From NCBI GenBank assembly GCA_045600065.1, contig JAZRXE010000097.1, positions 1 to 47,600 of the forward strand: a DNA stretch of 47,600 bases. The letters are read 5' to 3'. The translations under genes and the position numbers were made by a program. Shown here one piece after another: positions 31,052-38,333 of the stretch. The notes below the pieces were generated by a model. It did no database searches. It saw only the letters and a list, made by a program, of their open reading frames with translations, and was not told the origin of the DNA. Each line of letters begins with the position of its first letter. Position 1 is the first letter of the stretch. This DNA comes from RGIG2707 sp045600065. Its GTDB lineage: Bacteria > Bacillota > Clostridia > Peptostreptococcales > Anaerovoracaceae.

Positions 31052-32563
31052 ATGACAACAGGCTTCGATTCCGAGCAATATCTGGAGGAACAGTCCAAAT
31101 ATATACTCCAAAGAATTAACGGCGGACACGGACAAAGGCTCTACCTGGAATTCGGCGGCAAGCTGGTTCAGGACAAACACGCAGCCCGTGTGCTTCCGGG
31201 CTTTGACGAAAACGCCAAAATCAAACTGCTGGCCAAGCTTAAGGACCAGGCAGAGATCATCATCTGCGTATATGCCGGCGACATTCTTACAAACAAGACC
31301 CGCCAGGACTTCGGTATCACCTACGATCTGGAGGTGCTGCGCCTCATAGACATGTTCCGCAGCTACCAGCTGTCCGTAAACAGCGTGATCATCACCCGCT
31401 ACGAGGATCAGCCGGCGGTTAACACCTTTATCACCAAGCTGGAACGCAGGGGCATCAGGACCTACAAGCATTACTTTACCAAGGGTTATCCAACGGATGT
31501 GGAGACCATAGTAAGCGACGAGGGCTACGGCAAAAACCCATACATAGAGGTAAGCAAGCCCCTGGTGATAGTCAACGGTCCCGGCCCGGGCTCAGGCAAA
31601 ATGGCGACCTGTCTTTCCCAGCTTTACCACGAAAACAAGAGGGGTCTGGCAGCAAGATATGCCAAATTCGAGACCTTCCCCATATGGAATCTGTCTCTGA
31701 AGCACCCTGTGAACATAGCCTACGAGGCTGCCACGGTTGATCTTAAGGATGTGAATCAGATCGACTACTTCCATCTGCAGGAATACGGCTTTCCGGCGGT
31801 GAACTACAACAGAGACCTGGAAATATTCCCTGTTGTAAAGAGGATCATAGAAAAGATCACCGGAAAACCCAGCGAATACAAGTCTCCAACAGACATGGGC
31901 GTCAACAGGGTGGGCTTTTGCATAACCGACGATGCGCTGTGCGCGGAGGCCGCAAAGCAGGAGATCATCAGGCGCTTTCTGATAGCCCGAGTGGAGTTCA
32001 AAAAGGGTCAGATAGACGAATCATCCCTGCAGAGGGCCAAGCTGCTGATGGACGAGGTGGACGCTGCTCCAGAGGACAGAGGCGTTGTCGTACCCGCGCT
32101 CAAATACGCGGAATACAAGCGCAGCCTGGATCCCAAGTACGAAAACGTCATAGTCATGGCAATGGAGCTTCCCGACGGCAGAATAGTCACCGGGCGCAGC
32201 TCAAGGCGCATGGTTGCAGGCGCAGCTCTTATACTCAACGCAGTCAAGATGATATGCGGCTTTGACGACGAGGTGATGCTGATCTCTCCGGATGTGCTGT
32301 CCGTAATGCGCAAGGCCAAAAAGGAGATACTGCACAAGCCTAAAGACACTTTAAATATGGAAGATATCATTTCCGCGCTGAGTATTTCCGCCATTGCAGA
32401 CCCCAGGGCAAAGACGGCTCTGGAAAGCCTGCCGCGGCTTGCGGGCTGCAAGGCTCACTGCACGGCGATTCTCAGCGATCCGGACTCTCAAATCTTCCAC
32501 GATCTGGGCATAGACGCGACCTGCGAGCCGGAATTTTCCAGCAACAATCTGTATCCGGCTTAA
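31052..32563 (+). CDS. DUF1846 (UPF0371) family protein
   Basis: A 503-residue cytoplasmic protein matching the UPF0371 family across its full length. It opens GFDSEQYLEEQSKYILQRI and contains YLEFGGKL, the P-loop-like GPGPGSGKMATCLSQLYHE near residue 176 and the C-terminal region with SSRRMVAGAALILNAVKMI. The family is common in Firmicutes and has solved structures, but no settled biochemical function as far as I know. The glycine-rich loop suggests nucleotide binding. The ribosome site is GAAGGT. It is divergent from the SLH operon and followed 25 bp later by another SLH gene; their cotranscription is likely, though a functional link is not obvious. Confidence 0.92.
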   Translation: MTTGFDSEQYLEEQSKYILQRINGGHGQRLYLEFGGKLVQDKHAARVLPGFDENAKIKLLAKLKDQAEIIICVYAGDILTNKTRQDFGITYDLEVLRLIDMFRSYQLSVNSVIITRYEDQPAVNTFITKLERRGIRTYKHYFTKGYPTDVETIVSDEGYGKNPYIEVSKPLVIVNGPGPGSGKMATCLSQLYHENKRGLAARYAKFETFPIWNLSLKHPVNIAYEAATVDLKDVNQIDYFHLQEYGFPAVNYNRDLEIFPVVKRIIEKITGKPSEYKSPTDMGVNRVGFCITDDALCAEAAKQEIIRRFLIARVEFKKGQIDESSLQRAKLLMDEVDAAPEDRGVVVPALKYAEYKRSLDPKYENVIVMAMELPDGRIVTGRSSRRMVAGAALILNAVKMICGFDDEVMLISPDVLSVMRKAKKEILHKPKDTLNMEDIISALSISAIADPRAKTALESLPRLAGCKAHCTAILSDPDSQIFHDLGIDATCEPEFSSNNLYPA

Positions 32564-32588
32564 ACATAAGGATATTGGAGGGATTAAG

Positions 32589-33896
32589 ATGAAAAAACTG
32601 CTCAGCATACTGCTGATATGCGGTCTGGTATTGGGGAATACCGCCGCAGCCTGCTGCACGGACAGCTTCAGCTACGGCTACGAGACCCGCACGCTGACAA
32701 TAAACAACGCATCGGACAACGATCTTATGCGCATAAAGCTTCATGTGCCCAATTACCTGGGCACCATAAACGAGACCATCACCACCACCGAGGGGAGCGG
32801 CGAGGTGGAGATCATCGTTGTCTACCTTCCGGATGACATGTGGGACGAGGGCTGCTATTACAGCGCGGTCACAGGCACCATCAAAAGCTTCGAGGCCAGA
32901 GTATTTCCCATCAGCGACAGCCTGATTCAGTGGAAGGAATTCTACAGCTACGATTTTCTGCCCCTGTTCAGCGGAGCCTATTCCGTTGACAACACCACCC
33001 TGCAGATGCACCTGCTGGAAGGCCCTGGCCTATACACAGCCATGGCGAGCTTTTATTACACTGAGTTCGACACGGGCATAGAAGACCCCGAGACGATTTA
33101 CCAGGCGGCTCCGGATCTTCTGAATGTCAGCGCCGCAGGAATACCCTTCCTTCTTGTCTTAGACGACCAGACCATAGGATATTTTCTGGAGCACGGCACC
33201 CTGAATTCCTACGGGAAATACGAATGGCCCGGCCTTAAGGAGCTGCTTTTGAGCAATCTGCCCGAAGCTGCGGCAGGGCTGGCCAATTTCAAGACACGCA
33301 GGCATTATTTCAGCGGCATATTCCTCGATATTGCAGGCACCGGCAGCGTCAGGCCCCAGTGGTACGACAATTACGCCCTGCAGGCCTATGAGCTCGGCCT
33401 TATGGAGGGCTCAGCCGGCAAGTTCAACCCCCAGGGCAATATAACTCTGGCTCAGGCGCTTGCCATGGCATGCCGCATGCACAACATTTACGCCGGCGGC
33501 AGCGGAGACTTTACCGAGGGCCCCGTATGGTATTCGATTTATGTCAATTACGCCCTGAGCAACGGCATCATCAAGGCCGACGATTTCGGCGCGGCCTCCG
33601 AGGGTGAAAGCGTTTACAGCCGCAAGGCTACCAGAGGAGAGATGGCTTATATCTTCTGCAATGCTCTGCCCGAGGCAGCCTTAGAGCAGATAAATACCAT
33701 CAACCGCATTCCCGATGTGACCGCCGCCACGCCCTACGATGATGAAATATTCACCCTTTACAGAGCAGGCATACTGGACGGCTCGGACAGCTTCCACAGC
33801 TTTATGCCGGACAGCAATATAACAAGGGCTCAGGCAGCGGCAATAATCTGCAGACTGGCTGACCCGGATCAGAGAATAGAATTCACCATCAGATAA
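32589..33896 (+). CDS. second SLH-domain surface protein
   Basis: A 435-residue secreted protein. Signal peptide residues 1-21 (KKLLSILLICGLVLGNTAAA), an unrecognised N-terminal beta-rich domain (about 22-235), then three C-terminal SLH repeats (about 245-435): DNYALQAYELGLMEGSAGKF with LAQALAMACRMHNIY; WYSIYVNYALSNGIIKADDF with TRGEMAYIFCNAL; and DEIFTLYRAGILDGSDSF with ITRAQAAAIICRLAD. It should sit on the cell wall through the SLH part and display the N-terminal domain, the reverse order of the SLH protein at 29679. GGAGG lies 10 bases before the start. It probably shares a transcript with the DUF1846 gene. Confidence 0.9.
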   Translation: MKKLLSILLICGLVLGNTAAACCTDSFSYGYETRTLTINNASDNDLMRIKLHVPNYLGTINETITTTEGSGEVEIIVVYLPDDMWDEGCYYSAVTGTIKSFEARVFPISDSLIQWKEFYSYDFLPLFSGAYSVDNTTLQMHLLEGPGLYTAMASFYYTEFDTGIEDPETIYQAAPDLLNVSAAGIPFLLVLDDQTIGYFLEHGTLNSYGKYEWPGLKELLLSNLPEAAAGLANFKTRRHYFSGIFLDIAGTGSVRPQWYDNYALQAYELGLMEGSAGKFNPQGNITLAQALAMACRMHNIYAGGSGDFTEGPVWYSIYVNYALSNGIIKADDFGAASEGESVYSRKATRGEMAYIFCNALPEAALEQINTINRIPDVTAATPYDDEIFTLYRAGILDGSDSFHSFMPDSNITRAQAAAIICRLADPDQRIEFTIR

Positions 33897-33946
33897 CCAA
33901 CGCGCAAAGAAGCGCCGTCAGCGGCGGCGCTCGGATCGGAAAAACC

Positions 33947-34285
33947 ATGAACAGCAAAGAACTGATAGAAAAAGCCAATAGTTTTTACTACGGAGAGGGA
34001 GACGCCCCGGATCTGGAAAAAGCCGCAGAGCTTTACAGACAGGCCGCAGAGCTGGAAGATCCGGAGGGCATGTGCCTTTACGGCTACTGCCTGCGCAAAG
34101 GCATCGGCACGGCAGAAGATCCGCAAGGCGCCTTTGCCCTGTTCCTCCGCGCTGCGGAAGCGGGCTTTGCCATGGCCCAGTACAACGCGGGCTTCTGTCT
34201 GGAGCACGGCATAGGGACAGAGACAGACCCGGCAGAGGCAGGGCGCTGGTACCGGATGGCTGCCGAAAACGGGTATACGGAATAA
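33947..34285 (+). CDS. small Sel1/TPR-like repeat protein
   Basis: A 112-residue protein made of about three Sel1-like helical repeats: NSFYYGEGDAPDLEKAAELY with RQAAELEDPEGMCLYGYCLR, KGIGTAEDPQGAFALFLRAA, and EHGIGTETDPAEAGRWYRMA with ENGY. Such repeats form protein-binding solenoids. There is no signal peptide, so it is probably cytoplasmic. The ribosome site is weak. A GCGCCG/CGGCGC hairpin (33912-33930) separates it from the SLH gene and may reduce read-through. Confidence 0.8.
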   Translation: MNSKELIEKANSFYYGEGDAPDLEKAAELYRQAAELEDPEGMCLYGYCLRKGIGTAEDPQGAFALFLRAAEAGFAMAQYNAGFCLEHGIGTETDPAEAGRWYRMAAENGYTE

Positions 34286-34364
34286 GGAGGCTGCAGCAAA
34301 TCCGGTGTCTTATTATGCGATTATCGGGCAGCCGCTCCGGTCTGCCGCAGGCTTGCAGGATCGC

Positions 34365-34670
34365 CTATATATAGCGAAACTTCGCGTCGTGTTTTTGCGG
34401 AGGTTCGACCATATCCTTCTGCATTTTCTTCAGCTTTCCGTCCGAAAGATCATTCATGCGCTCCTCCATTTGGTCGTATTGACGGATTATGTTCTGAACG
34501 CGCTTGTCGTCTGACTTGCCCATCAGGCCTTTGAAGCAGTCGAGCATAGGGCTGATCTCCGGCCAGTTTTCAATAAGGCTCTTATCACTTGCGCCTTTGG
34601 CTGCCAGCTGCTGGATCTGGTCCAGATGGTTCTTGAAATAGCCTTGACATATATCCTTGATCGCAACCAT
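34365..34670 (-). CDS. unrecognised small helical protein, second gene of a two-gene unit
   Basis: A 101-residue protein predicted to be mostly alpha-helical and very rich in Lys, Asp, Gln and Met (SDDKRVQNIIRQYDQMEERM). There is no signal or membrane segment. It starts 12 bp after the 504-residue gene ends, without a good ribosome site, so translation probably depends on that gene. I do not recognise it; its close pairing with the larger gene is the only functional clue. Confidence 0.6.
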   Translation of the reverse strand: MVAIKDICQGYFKNHLDQIQQLAAKGASDKSLIENWPEISPMLDCFKGLMGKSDDKRVQNIIRQYDQMEERMNDLSDGKLKKMQKDMVEPPQKHDAKFRYI

Positions 34671-34682
34671 ATCATTTTTGAA

Positions 34683-36197
34683 CTAACTTCCGTGGATCAG
34701 GTTGGTGTTCATCTCCCTTTTCAGATGTTTGTATGCATCCGGATGCGTAAACGGCTCGGCCGTCTCGATTATCGATGCGGTCTTCGACGCTCCGGTCACA
34801 GAAGCTATCATCGAGTATTTCTGATCCTTCGCAATGTTCTGGGCAATGTAGAAAGCACGCAGCTCCAGGAATTTTTCTTTTGGATCGGAACTCAGGGCCT
34901 TGACATTTTCGTGCTCCAGCAGATCGATGGTCTTCTGGTCCGGGAGCATGGCTTCAAAGCCCTTTTCGACGGCGTTTTTTGCCGCAGCCATGGTCGCCAC
35001 GGCTTTTTTGTTGAGATGGGGCACAAGCTGCTCCGCATAGATCAGCTTCTTGGCTTCCTGCAGGGCAGGAATATTATCCAAGGCTCCGTCCACGGTCTGT
35101 GCCTTCAGCATGATGCGGTCCATGCAGGCGCCGGCATTTTTCAGATCGTCATTCGGCTTGCTGCCCCAGTTGGCTCCATAGGCAACGATCTTATCGATAT
35201 CTTCGTCTTTGCTGTAATCGGCCAGCAACTCATCCTTCACAGCCGCTGCCTCATACTCCTCCTGATAGCTGCCCTTGATATTCGATACGCTGTATACGAC
35301 CTCGCCGAACTTGATATCCTGGGGATGGAGCTCTCGGAGCCGGTCTGCGACGAATTTGTTCAGCCGTTCCACCTCCGCCAGCTTCTTGAACACATTGGGC
35401 TTTACCCCGTCTTTTGCTTTGTGTGTGATGTATGCATCCAGCTTGTCCTTGATCAGGAACAGCTTCAGCGCGTGCTGCTCCCGTTCGCCCAGATCCGCCG
35501 CAGCCTTTTGCACTCTCTTATCCGGCAGCTTGGAAATCTCTATGCCCTTTCCGAATGCCGAAACCATGTCTTCGATATCATTGTATTCATCGGAGTTCCA
35601 GAAAGTTCTCGCATTGTGCAGCAGCTTGCCGAACTCTTCGAATTTGGCTCTGTCGGACATCATCACAGCCTTGAGATTTTCGGCCTTCTTCTGTTCCGCT
35701 CCCGGATCTGTGATCTTTTGGAAGGGCTTTCCTTCCTTCTGCGCCGCTTTGTATGCCGTAAAATTGTTTTTCACAGCGTCCAGCTTTGCCTTTGCTTCCG
35801 CTTCGGGAGTGCCCGGTTTGGCTTCAGCAGCAGAACCGTCTTCGTTCAGCAGCAAATCGCTGTTTTTCTCATAAACATCGATCCAGTCGTCGATAAGACC
35901 GCGGATGTCGGCAGTTTTGTCAAACATCTCATGGTATACGGGATCCTTTACCTTGCTCCTCATTTTTGCGTCATTCAGAGCCGCAAGCAGGATCTTGTTC
36001 TGTTCGATCCAGTCCAGCATCTCATCTTTATCCTCGATGTGTTCCGGGACAGTCAGAAGACTATCTAACTGCGAAATCCACTCCTCTTTATTCGAGTCGA
36101 AAATTGATCTACTGTCACTGGCAAGCATCATATTTACAAAAAAATCATGTTTGATGCCGTTGACAGCTTCCGTGAATGTCTGTTTGTCTCTGCCCAT
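34683..36197 (-). CDS. unrecognised 504-residue helical cytoplasmic protein
   Basis: A charged, almost entirely helical protein with no membrane span, signal or recognised catalytic motif. Features: an acidic N-terminal part (IFDSNKEEWISQLDSLL), a low-complexity EDGSAAEAKPGTPEAEAKAK linker near residue 125, a Lys-rich helical stretch after it, and a C-terminal domain from about 380 (LIYAEQLVPHLNKKAVATM). The start at 36197 (MGRDKQTFTEAV) is chosen because AAGGCAAGGAAAA precedes it. A good promoter lies 63 bp upstream. I cannot assign a family. A guess would be a stress, toxin-like or structural protein of gut Clostridia. Confidence 0.75.
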   Translation of the reverse strand: MGRDKQTFTEAVNGIKHDFFVNMMLASDSRSIFDSNKEEWISQLDSLLTVPEHIEDKDEMLDWIEQNKILLAALNDAKMRSKVKDPVYHEMFDKTADIRGLIDDWIDVYEKNSDLLLNEDGSAAEAKPGTPEAEAKAKLDAVKNNFTAYKAAQKEGKPFQKITDPGAEQKKAENLKAVMMSDRAKFEEFGKLLHNARTFWNSDEYNDIEDMVSAFGKGIEISKLPDKRVQKAAADLGEREQHALKLFLIKDKLDAYITHKAKDGVKPNVFKKLAEVERLNKFVADRLRELHPQDIKFGEVVYSVSNIKGSYQEEYEAAAVKDELLADYSKDEDIDKIVAYGANWGSKPNDDLKNAGACMDRIMLKAQTVDGALDNIPALQEAKKLIYAEQLVPHLNKKAVATMAAAKNAVEKGFEAMLPDQKTIDLLEHENVKALSSDPKEKFLELRAFYIAQNIAKDQKYSMIASVTGASKTASIIETAEPFTHPDAYKHLKREMNTNLIHGS

Positions 36198-36259
36198 TTT
36201 TCCTTGCCTTTCTATGGTCGAAACGATTCTTCGCCTGATTCGTATCACTGTTTGTGGTT

Positions 36260-36288
36260 ATTCTATTGTTAACAGGTCTTTTTGTCAA
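36260..36288 (-). promoter_or_regulatory. promoter of the unrecognised two-gene unit
   Basis: Minus-strand -35 TTGACA (36283-36288), 17-bp spacer, -10 TAGAAT (36260-36265). Confidence 0.8.
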
Positions 36289-36335
36289 TAAAGGTGTCAG
36301 TCTGAGATCGCGATATAAAGGCTTTCCCGGCTGCA

Positions 36336-36387
36336 CAAAAAAGGAGTCCCTTAAGCTGTCAAGCCCCCGGTCCTCCTTTGTTTTTTG
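36336..36387 (-). terminator. terminator of the UPF0182/glutamine synthetase operon
   Basis: AAAGGAG near 36340 pairs with CTCCTTT near 36373, with extra pairing inside. T runs stand on both sides; on the minus strand it is CTTTTTTG. It lies about 45 bp after the glutamine synthetase stop. Confidence 0.65.
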
Positions 36388-36431
36388 TATAACGTGTTCT
36401 CTTCCGGCTTTATATCGCCTGTAAGCCCGGC

Positions 36432-38333
36432 TTAGTCCAGATTTCTCAAATACTTGCTGTAGGCGGATTCCAGGGCGTTTATGCGGTTCTGGGCCTCGAT
36501 CTGCAGCCCGGAGGCTGTATCGAAGGCGCCGGCCTCCAGAGCTGTGTTGAGCATTGTAAGAAGGCTGGTATGTGTATTGGTATCCTTGGTCAGCTCAAAG
36601 ATCTCGGCGCTGATCTGCTCCCAGCGCAGCACATCCAGATCCGCCGCGTTCTCTGCGTGGCGCTTGACAAAGCTCTTTGCCTTGCGGGCAAGTCCGGGCA
36701 CTATCCTGTCGTGAAGCTCGTTCTTCCACTGATCGATAACCGCCTGCTTGTAGGAGCGGATATCGGTCATAGTCATTACATCGCCTGTTGTGAAGATCTT
36801 AAGCTTCTCGGGGTAACGGTCGAAGGCGCTGATGCTGTCCCAGACGGTGGCAGGGGCCTTGCCGAAATACTGCTCGCGCTGAGCAGGGGTATAATCCTCG
36901 AAGATGTTGTTCTCGGCCCGGTATACGCGGTAGGTATCCAGATAGAAATCCTCTTCTCCGTAACCCTTGGAAATGGATCTTTCCAGCTCTGCGGGGGTCT
37001 TTCCGGCGCGCAGGGCGGCGGTGATGCCTTCCAGCATGGCCATGATGCCGCCGGCAGCCACCAGATAGGTGTTGCTCTTGGGATTGGGGGAACGCAGCTC
37101 AAAATGGGTAGCCATGGGGTTGTGCAGATCCCGGATCAGGCCCACCAGCACGGTACGGTTGCGGGATGGGAAGGCCACGCTGCGCCCCAGACTGGTGACT
37201 ATGCAGATGGGGGCCTCAAAACCGGGCTTTAAGCGGTTGAAGGCATCGTTGGTGCAGTTGGTCAGCGGGTTGAGGATCTCGTAATTCTTCAGCAGACCCA
37301 TCAAAGCGCCGAAGCCGATGGGGTTCATGTAGTCTTTCTCGGCGTCCAGCGCGGTGAACAGGTTCACCTTGCGGCCATCCTTGAGCTTGGCCGCCACGCC
37401 CAGATGCACGTGCTTACCGCTTCCGGCAACGCCCTCCACGGGCTTGGCCATAAAGGTAACGTCCAGTCCGTAGCTGTGGAACACGTCGCTGACGATGTGG
37501 CGGATGATGTTGTCGTTATCGGCTGCCTGCATGGGATCGGAGTATTTCCAGTCGATCTCCAGCTGCTCCATGATGTGGTCGAAATCGCCGCTGCGCATCA
37601 TCTCTGAGGGCACGCCGCCGGCTTCCTTATGGCCCATCTCTATGCAGAACCCGTACTGGTTCAGCAGGCAGATGGCTTCTTCCATGGCGGTGCGCACAGG
37701 ACCGCTGGTGCGCTTCCAGTACTGCTCTTTCAGCTCCTGGGAGGTGTGCATACGCTCCCGGTCGGCCACGTCGTGGGGAGTCATTACATAAAACTCCAGC
37801 TCTGTGGCGGCGGTCAGGCTCAGCTCCTGGATGTCATCGGCGCTGTCAAAGGGCAGATATTCGAAGATGTAGGGATTCTCCGCCAGCAGCCGGGGCAGGC
37901 GAGTCTGCATCTCTTTTACGGCATCCTCCAGTATGATCCTGGAGCCTACGCCGTTTGTATCGTTGTGGAACAGATAGGCGGGGATGCGCACGGTGCCCAC
38001 GGGCAGGCCGCTTTCGTCGTCGTAATTTTCGAAATTGTAGTCCACGTACCAGTTCACCGAGGGATCCGGAACTATGTCCACCTTGGCGTTGGATACGTCG
38101 GCGATACCGGGCAGCAGAACGGAAGATCCGTCTGTCTGCACGCCGCTGGCGATAAAGCCGTCCACGTCCTGGAGCATACGCTCTACGGGGATCTTCTCGT
38201 CGGTGTCGTGTCCGTAGATATCGAGACCCACAAGGGATACGAAGCGTATCTCGGGATGAGCCTCGATGAGGGCCTTGAAGTCTTTTTCATTATGTTTGTC
38301 TGCAGGAATGCAGAATATCATATCTTTATACAT
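36432..38333 (-). CDS. glutamine synthetase, long clostridial form
   Basis: Makes glutamine from glutamate, ammonia and ATP; central to nitrogen assimilation. Visible motifs are AATELEFYVMTP (metal-binding Glu pair), EMGHKEAGGVPSEM, MAKPVEGVAGSGKHVHLG (the family ATP/His loop) and the C-terminal barrel segment RLKPGFEAPICIVTSLGR with THFELRSPNPKSNTYLVAAG. The chain is 633 residues, about 160 longer than the classical GSI, and the extra length is mostly a helical C-terminal extension (from about 470). This resembles long clostridial glutamine synthetases more than GSI-alpha. The ATG directly abuts the TAA of the UPF0182 gene, so the two must be co-translated. The symbol glnA is avoided because the subtype is uncertain. 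Confidence 0.87.
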   Translation of the reverse strand: MYKDMIFCIPADKHNEKDFKALIEAHPEIRFVSLVGLDIYGHDTDEKIPVERMLQDVDGFIASGVQTDGSSVLLPGIADVSNAKVDIVPDPSVNWYVDYNFENYDDESGLPVGTVRIPAYLFHNDTNGVGSRIILEDAVKEMQTRLPRLLAENPYIFEYLPFDSADDIQELSLTAATELEFYVMTPHDVADRERMHTSQELKEQYWKRTSGPVRTAMEEAICLLNQYGFCIEMGHKEAGGVPSEMMRSGDFDHIMEQLEIDWKYSDPMQAADNDNIIRHIVSDVFHSYGLDVTFMAKPVEGVAGSGKHVHLGVAAKLKDGRKVNLFTALDAEKDYMNPIGFGALMGLLKNYEILNPLTNCTNDAFNRLKPGFEAPICIVTSLGRSVAFPSRNRTVLVGLIRDLHNPMATHFELRSPNPKSNTYLVAAGGIMAMLEGITAALRAGKTPAELERSISKGYGEEDFYLDTYRVYRAENNIFEDYTPAQREQYFGKAPATVWDSISAFDRYPEKLKIFTTGDVMTMTDIRSYKQAVIDQWKNELHDRIVPGLARKAKSFVKRHAENAADLDVLRWEQISAEIFELTKDTNTHTSLLTMLNTALEAGAFDTASGLQIEAQNRINALESAYSKYLRNLD

